Assembly: GCA_002718655.1 (NCBI GenBank)
Contig: PBFM01000003.1
Location: 9,959 to 44,412, forward strand
Source of the DNA: Fidelibacterota bacterium
GTDB taxonomy: Bacteria > Fidelibacterota > Marinisomatia > Marinisomatales > UBA1611
Length of the DNA stretch: 34,454 nt
Reading direction: 5' to 3'
Below are positions 1-7,163 of this stretch, one piece after another. Below the pieces are notes generated by a model that saw only the letters and a list, made by a program, of their open reading frames with translations, made no database searches and was not told where the DNA came from. The position numbers and the translations under genes were made by a program. Numbering within the stretch: position 1 is the first letter of the stretch; the number at the start of each line of letters is the position of its first letter.

Positions 1-599
1 ATTACCATTAATTTTACAACATCCATTTTTTCTGTCTTACCAAGCAATACCTCCATAGAGGTAACTCCTTTATCAAAAATACCACAAGGGATAATTCCAT
101 CATAATAGGATAAATCTGTATGAACGTTCAGAGAAAATCCATGCATGGTTACCCATCTAGTTAATCTTACTCCTTGCGATGCAATTTTCGCATCATCCAC
201 CCATACACCGGCCAAACCTTCAACTCTTTTCGCAATAATACCGTACTCATTAAGTACTTCAATCGTAACCTGTTCTAATGAACGCATATACCAATTAATG
301 CTTTTTTTATAATTTGAAAGGTTAATAATAGGATATCCAACTAGTTGCCCCGGACCGTGGAATGTTATATCACCTCCACGTTCAATACTAAACACCTCTA
401 CTGATTTGTCTCTACTTTGAAGTAAATGGTTAATTTCTGCATTTTTTCCTAATGTATAAACTGGCTCATGTTCTACCAATATTAGCATGTCATCAATTTC
501 ATTATTTATTCGTTTTGCTTGCATTTTTTTCTGAAAGCTCCAAACCTCCTCATATGGTTTTTTTCCAAGATCTAACACATTTATTTTAGTATTTTCCAT
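1..599 (-). CDS. lipB: Octanoyltransferase LipB (partial, C-terminus beyond window)
   Basis: The reading frame opens with ATG at 599 and is still open at base 1, which is why the ORF track omits it. About 199 codons are visible. The product transfers octanoyl groups from acyl carrier protein to lipoyl domains, the first step of lipoate biosynthesis in the cytoplasm. My translation contains the family signature RGGDITFHGPGQLVGYP (residues 74-90), the probable catalytic lysine in DDAKIASQGVR (K138) and the acyl-accepting cysteine in IIPCGIFDKGVTS (C172). Only the last part of the protein should be missing, as LipB proteins are usually 210-240 residues. It starts 12 bases after the lpdA stop, so the two are almost certainly co-transcribed. 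This fits, because the lipoylated proteins are the substrates of the dehydrogenase encoded next door. Confidence 0.96.
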   Translation of the reverse strand, partial: MENTKINVLDLGKKPYEEVWSFQKKMQAKRINNEIDDMLILVEHEPVYTLGKNAEINHLLQSRDKSVEVFSIERGGDITFHGPGQLVGYPIINLSNYKKSINWYMRSLEQVTIEVLNEYGIIAKRVEGLAGVWVDDAKIASQGVRLTRWVTMHGFSLNVHTDLSYYDGIIPCGIFDKGVTSMEVLLGKTEKMDVVKLMV

Positions 600-611
600 T
601 AGACTTCATTA

Positions 612-2000
612 TTACTGGTGAATGGATTGCCCATATGCATCCATCGCTGCTTCCATTATTGCTTCAGATAAAGTTGGATGTGCATGCATTGTTGTAGCAA
701 TATTTTCCCAAGTGGTTTCTAAAGCCTTTGCAATCCCAAGTTCAGCAATCATTTCTGTAGCTTCAGTGCCTACAATGTGAGCGCCTAACAATTCGCCATA
801 CTTATTATCAAAAATCAATTTGACAAATCCAGTTGTTTCTCCAACTGCCATTGCTTTCCCGCTTGCTTGGAAAAAAAATTTCCCAATTTTAATATCATAA
901 CCATCTTCTAAAGCTTGTTTTTCGGTCATACCTAATGACCCTATTTGAGGTTGGCAATATGTACAGCCAGGTATATTAGTTAAATCGATGGGATTGGTCT
1001 TCATTCCTATTGCATGCTCAACTGCAATATGGCCCTGCATAGAGGCAACATGCGCAAGCCAGGGTGGACCACAAACATCACCTATTGCATAAATGTTATC
1101 AAAATTGGTCTTGCAATATTCATCTACCTTTACACAGCCTGACTCGGTTTTAATACCAATTTTTTCCAATCCAATATTCTCGATATTTCCTACAACTCCT
1201 ATAGCCATTAAAACCTTATCTGATTCTAATAACAATTCTTTATTATCTTTGGTAGCGTGAACCCTTACTTTTGTTTTAAAAGATTTTATGTTCAAAACTT
1301 TTATAGCTTTAGTGATTTTTATTCCGGCTCTGATAAAGTTTTTTTCAAGCTCTTTGGATATGTCTTCATCTTCATTTGGTAATATTCTATCCATCATTTC
1401 AATTATGTGGACATTTGTTCCGAATTCATTAAAGTAATATGCAAATTCAATACCAATGGCTCCAGAGCCAATAATAATTAAATTCTTGGGAGGAGATTGG
1501 AGCATCATAGCCTCCTTAGAGCTAATAACTCTTTCACCATCAAATTTCATCCCAGAGAAAGTTCTTGGTCTCGCACCCGTCGCTATGATTATCTTATCCG
1601 TTTCGATTTTAATTTTCTTTTTCCCTTGATTTACAATTATCAAATTTTTTGAAAATAGCGTGCCTTTTCCATTAACATGTTTAATATTATTTTTTTTCAT
1701 TAGGAATTCAATACCTTTACTAAGGCGTGTAGATACTTCACGACTCCGCTTGACATTACTTTTAAAATCTACTTGATAATCTCCAACGCTTATTCCATAT
1801 TTTTTTGCATTTTTAATGATATTGTATACTTCTGCATTTTTTAATAGCGCCTTTGTGGGTATGCAACCCCAATTTAGGCATACTCCGCCTAATTTATCTT
1901 TATCTATGATGCATACTTTTTGACCTAATTGAGAAGCACGAATCGCAGCAACGTAACCCCCAGGACCTCCACCTAATACTGTAAGGTCAAATCGAGGCAT
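612..2000 (-). CDS. lpdA: Dihydrolipoyl dehydrogenase (E3)
   Basis: This FAD-dependent enzyme reoxidises dihydrolipoamide on 2-oxoacid dehydrogenase complexes or the glycine cleavage system and passes electrons to NAD+. The sequence shows an N-terminal FAD-binding GGGPGGYVAA motif (residues 10-19). The redox-active disulfide is in GGVCLNWGCIPTK (C41 and C46), and the NAD-binding GSGAIG lies near residues 178-183. YAIGDV marks the second FAD contact, and the C-terminal HAHPTLSE supplies the catalytic His-Glu pair (H441, E446). At 462 residues it is full length. The ATG shares one base with the TAA of folE (TAATG), implying translational coupling. No E1/E2 or glycine-cleavage genes are in the window, so the complex it serves cannot be decided here. 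Confidence 0.97.
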   Translation of the reverse strand: MPRFDLTVLGGGPGGYVAAIRASQLGQKVCIIDKDKLGGVCLNWGCIPTKALLKNAEVYNIIKNAKKYGISVGDYQVDFKSNVKRSREVSTRLSKGIEFLMKKNNIKHVNGKGTLFSKNLIIVNQGKKKIKIETDKIIIATGARPRTFSGMKFDGERVISSKEAMMLQSPPKNLIIIGSGAIGIEFAYYFNEFGTNVHIIEMMDRILPNEDEDISKELEKNFIRAGIKITKAIKVLNIKSFKTKVRVHATKDNKELLLESDKVLMAIGVVGNIENIGLEKIGIKTESGCVKVDEYCKTNFDNIYAIGDVCGPPWLAHVASMQGHIAVEHAIGMKTNPIDLTNIPGCTYCQPQIGSLGMTEKQALEDGYDIKIGKFFFQASGKAMAVGETTGFVKLIFDNKYGELLGAHIVGTEATEMIAELGIAKALETTWENIATTMHAHPTLSEAIMEAAMDAYGQSIHQ

Positions 2001-2563
2001 TATTCAAATCGCCTATTAATTATAGATAAAAATTCTGATCGAGTCTCAGCTGAGTTCCTAAACTTTCCATGCATCGCACTTGTTGAAGTATAGCTACTCT
2101 GTTTTTGTACTCCTCTCATTTGCATGCACATATGCTGACCTTCCATGACAACAGCAACACCTTTTGGGGTTAGTATATTATTGACTGCATCTGCAATCTG
2201 GCTAGTCAGGCGCTCTTGCACCTGAAGCCTTCTTGAAAACATATCTATAATTCTTGGTATTTTGGACAATCCAATAACTTTTCCATTTGGTATGTATCCT
2301 ACATGCGCTTTTCCAAAAAATGGGATGAGATGATGTTCACACAGAGAAAAGAACTCTACATCTCTTACAATAACCATATCTTTTGCTTCTTCATTGAATA
2401 TTGCTTGGTTGACTATGTCATCTAAATTCTGCTTATATCCATGAGAAAAAAAGTCCCATGCCTTAGCAACTCTTTTAGGAGTTTTTAGAAGACCTTCCCT
2501 TTCAGGATTCTCACCAATTTCTTTTAACAACTGTTTTGTTATTTTTGCAATTTTTTCTTCCAT
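2000..2563 (-). CDS. folE: GTP cyclohydrolase I
   Basis: FolE converts GTP to 7,8-dihydroneopterin triphosphate and formate, the entry to folate, biopterin and 7-deazaguanine (queuosine) pathways. The ORF track starts at 2623, but that extension overlaps the end of the upstream gene. The ATG at 2561-2563 is preceded by GAGGAG at good spacing, so I take MEEK as the N-terminus (187 aa). Zinc ligands are visible as SLCEHH (C75, H78) and HMCMQMRG (C146). The core [18 protein letters not shown] and the QERLTSQIA helix match type IA FolE. It lies between a VUT-family transporter and lpdA. With the QueD-like protein two genes upstream, it could feed a 6-pyruvoyl/6-carboxy-tetrahydropterin product. 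Confidence 0.96.
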   Translation of the reverse strand: MEEKIAKITKQLLKEIGENPEREGLLKTPKRVAKAWDFFSHGYKQNLDDIVNQAIFNEEAKDMVIVRDVEFFSLCEHHLIPFFGKAHVGYIPNGKVIGLSKIPRIIDMFSRRLQVQERLTSQIADAVNNILTPKGVAVVMEGQHMCMQMRGVQKQSSYTSTSAMHGKFRNSAETRSEFLSIINRRFE

Positions 2564-2567
2564 TTCA

Positions 2568-3224
2568 TCACTCCTCAACAATCGCGATATCAATTTTCCC
2601 CTTAAGAAGATGTATAATCCCATAGATGATTGGCGTATCGATAAAGGCCATCAACATTTTAAATAACCAACCATCTATTATTGCCGAAACTAGTTGACTA
2701 GAATCCCAAACTCCGATGAAAAGTATACAAATTACAAGAGTGGTGTCTACAAGTTGCGATGCAATGGTTGAACCATTATTCCTTAACCAAAGATGTTTCC
2801 CATTCGTAAGCTTTTTCCAAAAATGAAATATTCTAACATCTATGAACTGAGCAAACAAGTACGCAACCATTGATGCAGCTATCAACCTCCAAGCGTTTTG
2901 AAAAACAGAATTATAGATAGAATCATTTACAATAGATTCTGGAATGGCTTCAAATTGTGAACCAAGCCACAAAAATATTAAAACAAACATAGAAGCAATG
3001 AACCCAGAAAAAACTACAAGATTTGCTTTTTTTTGCCCATATAATTCAGAAATCAAATCAGTAACTAAAAATGTTAATGGGTAAGGTAAAATACCAGCAG
3101 ATACTATGAAAACTTTAAATCCAAGATCTACAGTAACAAATTTATTTGCTATGAGATTACAGGTAACTAATGAAGCAATAAATATTCCAGAAAGAATGAT
3201 ATAGAATTGATCTTTAAATTTCAT
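2568..3224 (-). CDS. VUT family (YhhQ-like) queuosine-precursor transporter
   Basis: A 218-residue integral membrane protein with about six hydrophobic segments. It carries signature stretches of the VUT_1/YhhQ family: [20 protein letters not shown] near residues 46-65 and a later [17 protein letters not shown] ... [13 protein letters not shown]. Family members such as E. coli YhhQ import 7-cyano-7-deazaguanine and related queuosine precursors across the inner membrane. The start overlaps the upstream QueD-like gene by ATGA, and the stop lies 4 bases before the folE ATG, so translation is probably coupled through the three genes. The neighbourhood supports a role in deazapurine or pterin supply, but substrate specificity cannot be read from the sequence. 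Confidence 0.9.
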   Translation of the reverse strand: MKFKDQFYIILSGIFIASLVTCNLIANKFVTVDLGFKVFIVSAGILPYPLTFLVTDLISELYGQKKANLVVFSGFIASMFVLIFLWLGSQFEAIPESIVNDSIYNSVFQNAWRLIAASMVAYLFAQFIDVRIFHFWKKLTNGKHLWLRNNGSTIASQLVDTTLVICILFIGVWDSSQLVSAIIDGWLFKMLMAFIDTPIIYGIIHLLKGKIDIAIVEE

Positions 3225-3637
3225 TGGCTAGTCGGACCATAATAATCAGTTTGAATTGTGGGTGTTTCAACAAGTCTGATTTTGTGTAGTTTTGCTTTTT
3301 TAAAATCTTTAACGATTTGGTCCCATATCCAAATTACAAGCATTTCCGATGAGGGTTGTTTGTCTTTGAACCATTCAATATCTTGTTCAATTTGGGAATG
3401 ATCTAAAATATTGATAACATTTGATTTTACAATTTGATTAAGATGTGGTAAATCAACTAACCAGCCAGTATCAGAATTCACTGGTCCAGTAACCGATACT
3501 TCTAAAACATAGTTGTGACCATGGTTATTATAATCCTTACCAAAAACTTTAAGATTTTGTTCTTGATTCCAATACTCATTCCCATATTTGTGTGAAGCAC
3601 AAAAGTGATATTTCTTTGTTAGTATAGGATTAGCCAT
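3221..3637 (-). CDS. QueD/PTPS-family protein with non-canonical active site
   Basis: A 138-residue member of the 6-pyruvoyl-tetrahydropterin synthase / 6-carboxy-tetrahydropterin synthase family (COG0720). The three zinc histidines are present: FCASH (H16) and HGHNY (H39, H41). So are the catalytic Asp-His pair in ILDHSQ (D79, H80), the pterin-anchoring Glu in LVETPT (E124) and the PSSEMLVIWIWDQI helix, which closely parallels E. coli QueD. The catalytic cysteine expected four residues before HGH is replaced by Asp (FGKDYNNHGH, D35), while a cysteine sits next to the first zinc histidine (C13). The exact reaction is therefore uncertain: carboxytetrahydropterin synthase, a folate-shunt PTPS variant, or something else. 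Linkage to folE and a VUT transporter favours queuosine or pterin chemistry. It is the first gene of the lipB-lpdA-folE operon. Confidence 0.88.
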   Translation of the reverse strand: MANPILTKKYHFCASHKYGNEYWNQEQNLKVFGKDYNNHGHNYVLEVSVTGPVNSDTGWLVDLPHLNQIVKSNVINILDHSQIEQDIEWFKDKQPSSEMLVIWIWDQIVKDFKKAKLHKIRLVETPTIQTDYYGPTSQ

Positions 3638-3900
3638 ATTTATTTTATAGAGATATCATTGATACACATTTATCTAAATACGTCATCATAAAAGCATACC
3701 AGATGATGATAATTATTATGATATTTTAAATATTCAACTCTTAGTCTTTGTATAATTTAAACTAGATATGTGATTTTATTAAAACCATTAAATAAATTTG
3801 ATTATTTGTAAAAAAATAATATCCAAGTTGTATTTTATTTGTAAAGGTTAGAATATCTTTAATAAAGCAATATCCATTTTATTTATCAAATTTAATTGTT

Positions 3901-4245
3901 TCATGCGATTAACTCGGACACTAGGGTTGGGATATTTTTAACAAGGCTTGCTCTTGAAATAATTACATCGCATCCAGCAGATCGAAATTTTAATGCATCT
4001 TTATTATTCACAATATTCATAGTCCCAATTATTTTCAATCCTTTTCTACGTAGCTCTGAAATCAGGCCAACAGATGCAAAAACCTTCTCATCTAAATCAA
4101 TAATTGACATTTTTGTATTTTTACTAAAATCATTCGGATCAGTGTTTTCATCAGTGAATTCAATATGACGATCGATATCAATACATGCTGCAGATAATTT
4201 TGAAGCTAGCTCAAAATCTTTGACAAAAAGTATTACTTCAATCAT
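3901..4245 (-). CDS. Degenerate response-regulator receiver-like protein
   Basis: A 114-residue protein whose predicted alternation of strands and helices resembles a stand-alone CheY-like receiver. IEVILFVKD would be strand 1, MSIIDLDE strand 3 with the acidic phospho-site position, IIGTMN strand 4 and AGCDVIISR strand 5. The acidic pocket looks reduced and the usual Lys-Pro after strand 5 is absent (SRAS instead), so phosphorylation may be lost. The ORF track starts at a GTG overlapping the previous stop. I prefer the ATG at 4243-4245, which has GGAG seven bases upstream. It is the last gene of a five-gene operon. There is no output domain and no kinase nearby, so its role is unknown; the receiver assignment rests on pattern only. 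Confidence 0.6.
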   Translation of the reverse strand: MIEVILFVKDFELASKLSAACIDIDRHIEFTDENTDPNDFSKNTKMSIIDLDEKVFASVGLISELRRKGLKIIGTMNIVNNKDALKFRSAGCDVIISRASLVKNIPTLVSELIA

Positions 4246-4247
4246 TT

Positions 4248-4613
4248 TCACTCCAAATTAGGTACCAATTCCCAATCAAAATCAGTTGGATTATTAAGAT
4301 CATCATATGCCTGTGCAATGATTTTTATTTGACCTAATAATTTTTTAATATTTATTCCACGTTGAATGCCATTGTATAATTGAAATTTATCATTAGCCTT
4401 ATTTAATAAACTTTTCGCACCAATTAAATTCCCATTCCCCATATGAACAAAACTAACAGATAATTGAATTAAACCCTGAATAAATTTCTTGTCTTCTAAA
4501 TAATAATCTGACCATAAATCTTCCCAAGATTCATGAGCCTCAAAATATTCTTTTGATTTAAAGAATTTGATACCATCTTCAAATAATTTTTCTTTTTTCT
4601 CTTCTTCATTCAC
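4248..4613 (-). CDS. DUF309 domain protein
   Basis: A 121-residue small helical protein matching the DUF309 family. It has FFKSKEYFEAHESWEDLW near residues 17-34, containing the conserved AHExWE..W motif, then a helix with FIQGLIQLSVSFVHMGNGN. The family occurs widely in bacteria and its biochemical role is not established. The conserved His/Glu/Trp cluster suggests a ligand or metal site, which is inference. Translation starts at GTG and overlaps the MBL hydrolase by eight bases (GTGAATGA); no in-frame ATG lies close by. The stop lies just before the receiver-like gene, so all three are probably translated as a coupled set. Confidence 0.85.
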   Translation of the reverse strand: MNEEEKKEKLFEDGIKFFKSKEYFEAHESWEDLWSDYYLEDKKFIQGLIQLSVSFVHMGNGNLIGAKSLLNKANDKFQLYNGIQRGINIKKLLGQIKIIAQAYDDLNNPTDFDWELVPNLE

Positions 4614-5454
4614 TAATCTTTACCTCATTTTTTACCTGAAAATGTTTTCCATTTTTATGCACTGTACAAGCTTGCATATTTGGGTCATGTTCAAAAAATA
4701 ATATCCATTTTTCGTATTCCATCTTTGGTAACAGTTTTTGTTTTTCATCTATTGTTTTTAATGGTTGGACATCATATGCCATAACCCAAGGTACTGCAAC
4801 ATGAGATGAAAGTGGGAAAATATCTGCTCCAAAAAATAATTTTTTTTCCCCATCAGATATGACCGGATGGAGCAAACCTGGAGTATGACCATAGGTCAAA
4901 TGCGTATCAATACCCTTAATGAAAGATTCTTTTCCATCCACAACCTCCACCATAGAATTCTCTGCTAATACTTTCCAATCATTTTCGATGAAACTTCCTG
5001 CATCTTTTTGGCTTGGATGGTTCGCAAGCTCCCAATTTTCTTTTGTGACCCAATACTTTGCATTTGGAAAGGTTGGTACTATTTTGCCTGATTCGTATTT
5101 TGTATTACCTCCAATGTGATCAAAATGTAAATGGGTACATATTACATCAGTAATATCCTCTGGAAAAAAGCCATATTTATTTAATGAATTTTCAATACTG
5201 TACTTTCTAGTATCAATTTTATAAATATTTTTATACTTCTCCTCCCATTTAGTTCCATTACCAGTGTCTACAAGAATGTTTCTATTTTCATTTGAAAGTA
5301 ATAATGATCTAGTTACCATACTTATTCGATTAGCATCATCTGCAGGGCTGTGTTTTTCCCATATGGGTTTCGGAATAATCCCAAACATTGCACCTCCATC
5401 CAAACCAAATTCTGAGGTTTCAATACTAAATAGTTCAAATTCTCCAATTCTCAT
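4606..5454 (-). CDS. MBL-fold metallo-hydrolase
   Basis: A 282-residue metallo-beta-lactamase-fold enzyme without a signal peptide, so probably cytoplasmic. Metal ligands are visible as THLHFDHIGG (H108, H110, D112, H113), GHTPGLLHP (H190) and FGADIFP (D211). A late EHDPN supplies the last histidine near residue 256. The N-terminal LLLSNENRNILVDTGNG stretch is typical of the subfamily that includes acyl-homoserine-lactone lactonases and other small-molecule hydrolases. The substrate cannot be assigned, and quorum-quenching activity should not be assumed. The ATG shares a base with the stop of the upstream 325-aa gene (TAATG), and it overlaps the DUF309 gene by eight bases. Confidence 0.9.
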   Translation of the reverse strand: MRIGEFELFSIETSEFGLDGGAMFGIIPKPIWEKHSPADDANRISMVTRSLLLSNENRNILVDTGNGTKWEEKYKNIYKIDTRKYSIENSLNKYGFFPEDITDVICTHLHFDHIGGNTKYESGKIVPTFPNAKYWVTKENWELANHPSQKDAGSFIENDWKVLAENSMVEVVDGKESFIKGIDTHLTYGHTPGLLHPVISDGEKKLFFGADIFPLSSHVAVPWVMAYDVQPLKTIDEKQKLLPKMEYEKWILFFEHDPNMQACTVHKNGKHFQVKNEVKISE

Positions 5455-6431
5455 TAATTTAAAAGATAGTTAAATCTTGAGCCTATGTAATCAATTTCAT
5501 GTCTTTCAATACTAGCACTAATTGAACGAACAGCTTCTAAAGTTAATAAATCTGTTGCTATAACGCTCTTTGTTTCTTTTTTATTAATTATTTTTTCAGC
5601 TAATTCAATAAATGATAATTTATTACTATCGTTCAAAAAATGATTATCTAATAATTTTACTTCCTCTAATCCACTAAATTTTATTTCACCAAGCCAGTAA
5701 CTTAATTCACGCTTATATCCCCTAATCCTTACATATTCCCCTTCCCATATTCGGTTCATAGCAGCAAATAGGACAATATCTCCAGTTTTAATTATTCCCC
5801 TTTTGATTTGATTAGGACTAATGTTCACTGAAGCATGCGGAGATTCTAATTGAATTTTTTTAATTTGTTCAAAAATACATTTAATGAATATCCAATTATC
5901 TTCTCTTTTTTCTTGAAATTGATATCCTCTCAAAAGATGGTTAATGAAAGAAGCGCAATCAAATGAGTTTTGCAGTGCTAGTTCTACAAGTGCATCCAAT
6001 GTTGCTCTTGATTTATCCGATGCAATAAATGTTTGGGCCATAACATTTTCTGCCTTTTCCCAGTCACCAGTTTGACATAATTCTTCAAGATCACTCACAA
6101 AAATGCTTTGACCTAATCCCCTTTTTTGCACCTCAATTAAACTATCTTGATCATTATATCGAAATTCAAATTCAAATAAATAACGAATTGCAAATTCTAA
6201 TAATGTTTTAGAAGGATTCCTTTTATCATCTCCAATGAAATTTTTTATTGAGTTAACAATACAGATAGGATGCAAAGTTGGATCACCGGTGTAAGATACC
6301 TTTGCACTTGCGTATATAAGTTCATAAATAAAATCAATTAAAGACTGACCCGTTAATTTTGAAGAAATGGCACTGCTACATATATTTAAATCTTTATTTA
6401 TCAAGGCGGATCGAATGTCAAAATCATCCAT
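5454..6431 (-). CDS. Hypothetical protein, mostly helical, 325 aa
   Basis: I do not recognise this protein. It has no signal peptide or membrane segment and looks almost entirely helical, with a YTGDPTLHPICIVNSIKNFI stretch near residues 46-65 that could be a conserved core. Alternating hydrophobic and charged segments could be helical repeats. A small middle section, GIIKTGDIVLFAAMNRIW, looks more beta-rich. The gene ends inside the start codon of the MBL hydrolase and begins shortly after the lipoprotein gene, so it belongs to the same operon. Codon use looks like that of its neighbours, with no sign of recent transfer. That it is a real gene is well supported by length and tight spacing; its function is unknown. 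Confidence 0.8.
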   Translation of the reverse strand: MDDFDIRSALINKDLNICSSAISSKLTGQSLIDFIYELIYASAKVSYTGDPTLHPICIVNSIKNFIGDDKRNPSKTLLEFAIRYLFEFEFRYNDQDSLIEVQKRGLGQSIFVSDLEELCQTGDWEKAENVMAQTFIASDKSRATLDALVELALQNSFDCASFINHLLRGYQFQEKREDNWIFIKCIFEQIKKIQLESPHASVNISPNQIKRGIIKTGDIVLFAAMNRIWEGEYVRIRGYKRELSYWLGEIKFSGLEEVKLLDNHFLNDSNKLSFIELAEKIINKKETKSVIATDLLTLEAVRSISASIERHEIDYIGSRFNYLLN

Positions 6432-6437
6432 TGAAAT

Positions 6438-7103
6438 TTACTTTTTCTTTTTTTCCGATTTCCCTAAATACATAAATAATTGTGTTGATAAACCAACCGC
6501 AGTAGAATATTGAGTCGGCCATCCAATATTAGAATCTTTGTGGGGATAATCTTTGTTTTCTGGATTAAGACCGGATCTGAAATCATGAAAGTATCCAAAT
6601 TCAAACCCCCATCTATAGTTTAATCTTTTTCCTAGCAAGAAACCAAATCGTATACTTTGATTATCGCCTGGACCAGTTCTATCATATCTGCCATCTGGAA
6701 CAATCATGCATCTAACTCCAGTCCAACCAACATTAAATGGACTTGGCTTGCCATTTCGCAAACCTCCTTTAAACATATAATATGTAAAATCAAGACTAGA
6801 GTTTGCAGAAATACTGTATGCTATATTTAGTACATCCCATTTTCTATCCCTTTTTCTAAGGACTCTATTAATATCGATTCCTGTTCCTGAGAGCGGAAGT
6901 CCAAATTTTAGTCCAATATCAGTATATCTATCTAAACCGCGTCTGAACCAAAGAACAGGTAGGATATTTTCTATGGAAATGGTAAAACCTGTATTGGTCT
7001 CTCCTTTTACAGGCATTTGCGGCAACACTGGTGGATGTGAGGTGCATCCAACACACCAAATGATAATAAAAAGGTATTGAAGCCTAGGATTACGAAAAAT
7101 CAT
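6438..7103 (-). CDS. Probable outer-membrane lipoprotein with barrel-like strands
   Basis: A 221-residue exported protein. The N-terminus has a short basic region and a hydrophobic core (LQYLFIIIW) ending in a lipobox-like CVGC, with C20 as candidate acylated cysteine; the -3 position is weak for a classical lipobox. The rest is rich in alternating aromatic and hydrophobic strands, such as SIRFGFLLGKRLNYRWGFEF, resembling a small outer-membrane beta-barrel. It ends in a run of lysines. No family can be named. It is the first gene of the operon that continues with the 325-aa protein, MBL hydrolase, DUF309 and receiver-like genes, six bases before the next start. Confidence 0.65.
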   Translation of the reverse strand: MIFRNPRLQYLFIIIWCVGCTSHPPVLPQMPVKGETNTGFTISIENILPVLWFRRGLDRYTDIGLKFGLPLSGTGIDINRVLRKRDRKWDVLNIAYSISANSSLDFTYYMFKGGLRNGKPSPFNVGWTGVRCMIVPDGRYDRTGPGDNQSIRFGFLLGKRLNYRWGFEFGYFHDFRSGLNPENKDYPHKDSNIGWPTQYSTAVGLSTQLFMYLGKSEKKKK

Positions 7104-7163
7104 ATTATATGAAAATACATAAAACTCTTAGACATTAAAAACTAAAAGGGTTAAATATAATAC

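Noticed and set aside
3780-3900. Repeated TTATTTGTAAA and AATATCCA words and an inverted AAATTTGAT in the longest gap
   Set aside because: Short AT-rich words expected by chance; no consistent spacing and no stable fold.
3896-4168. Plus-strand ORF of 90 aa opposite the receiver-like gene
   Set aside because: Shadow of the minus-strand gene; no motif and its neighbours are in a coherent minus-strand operon.
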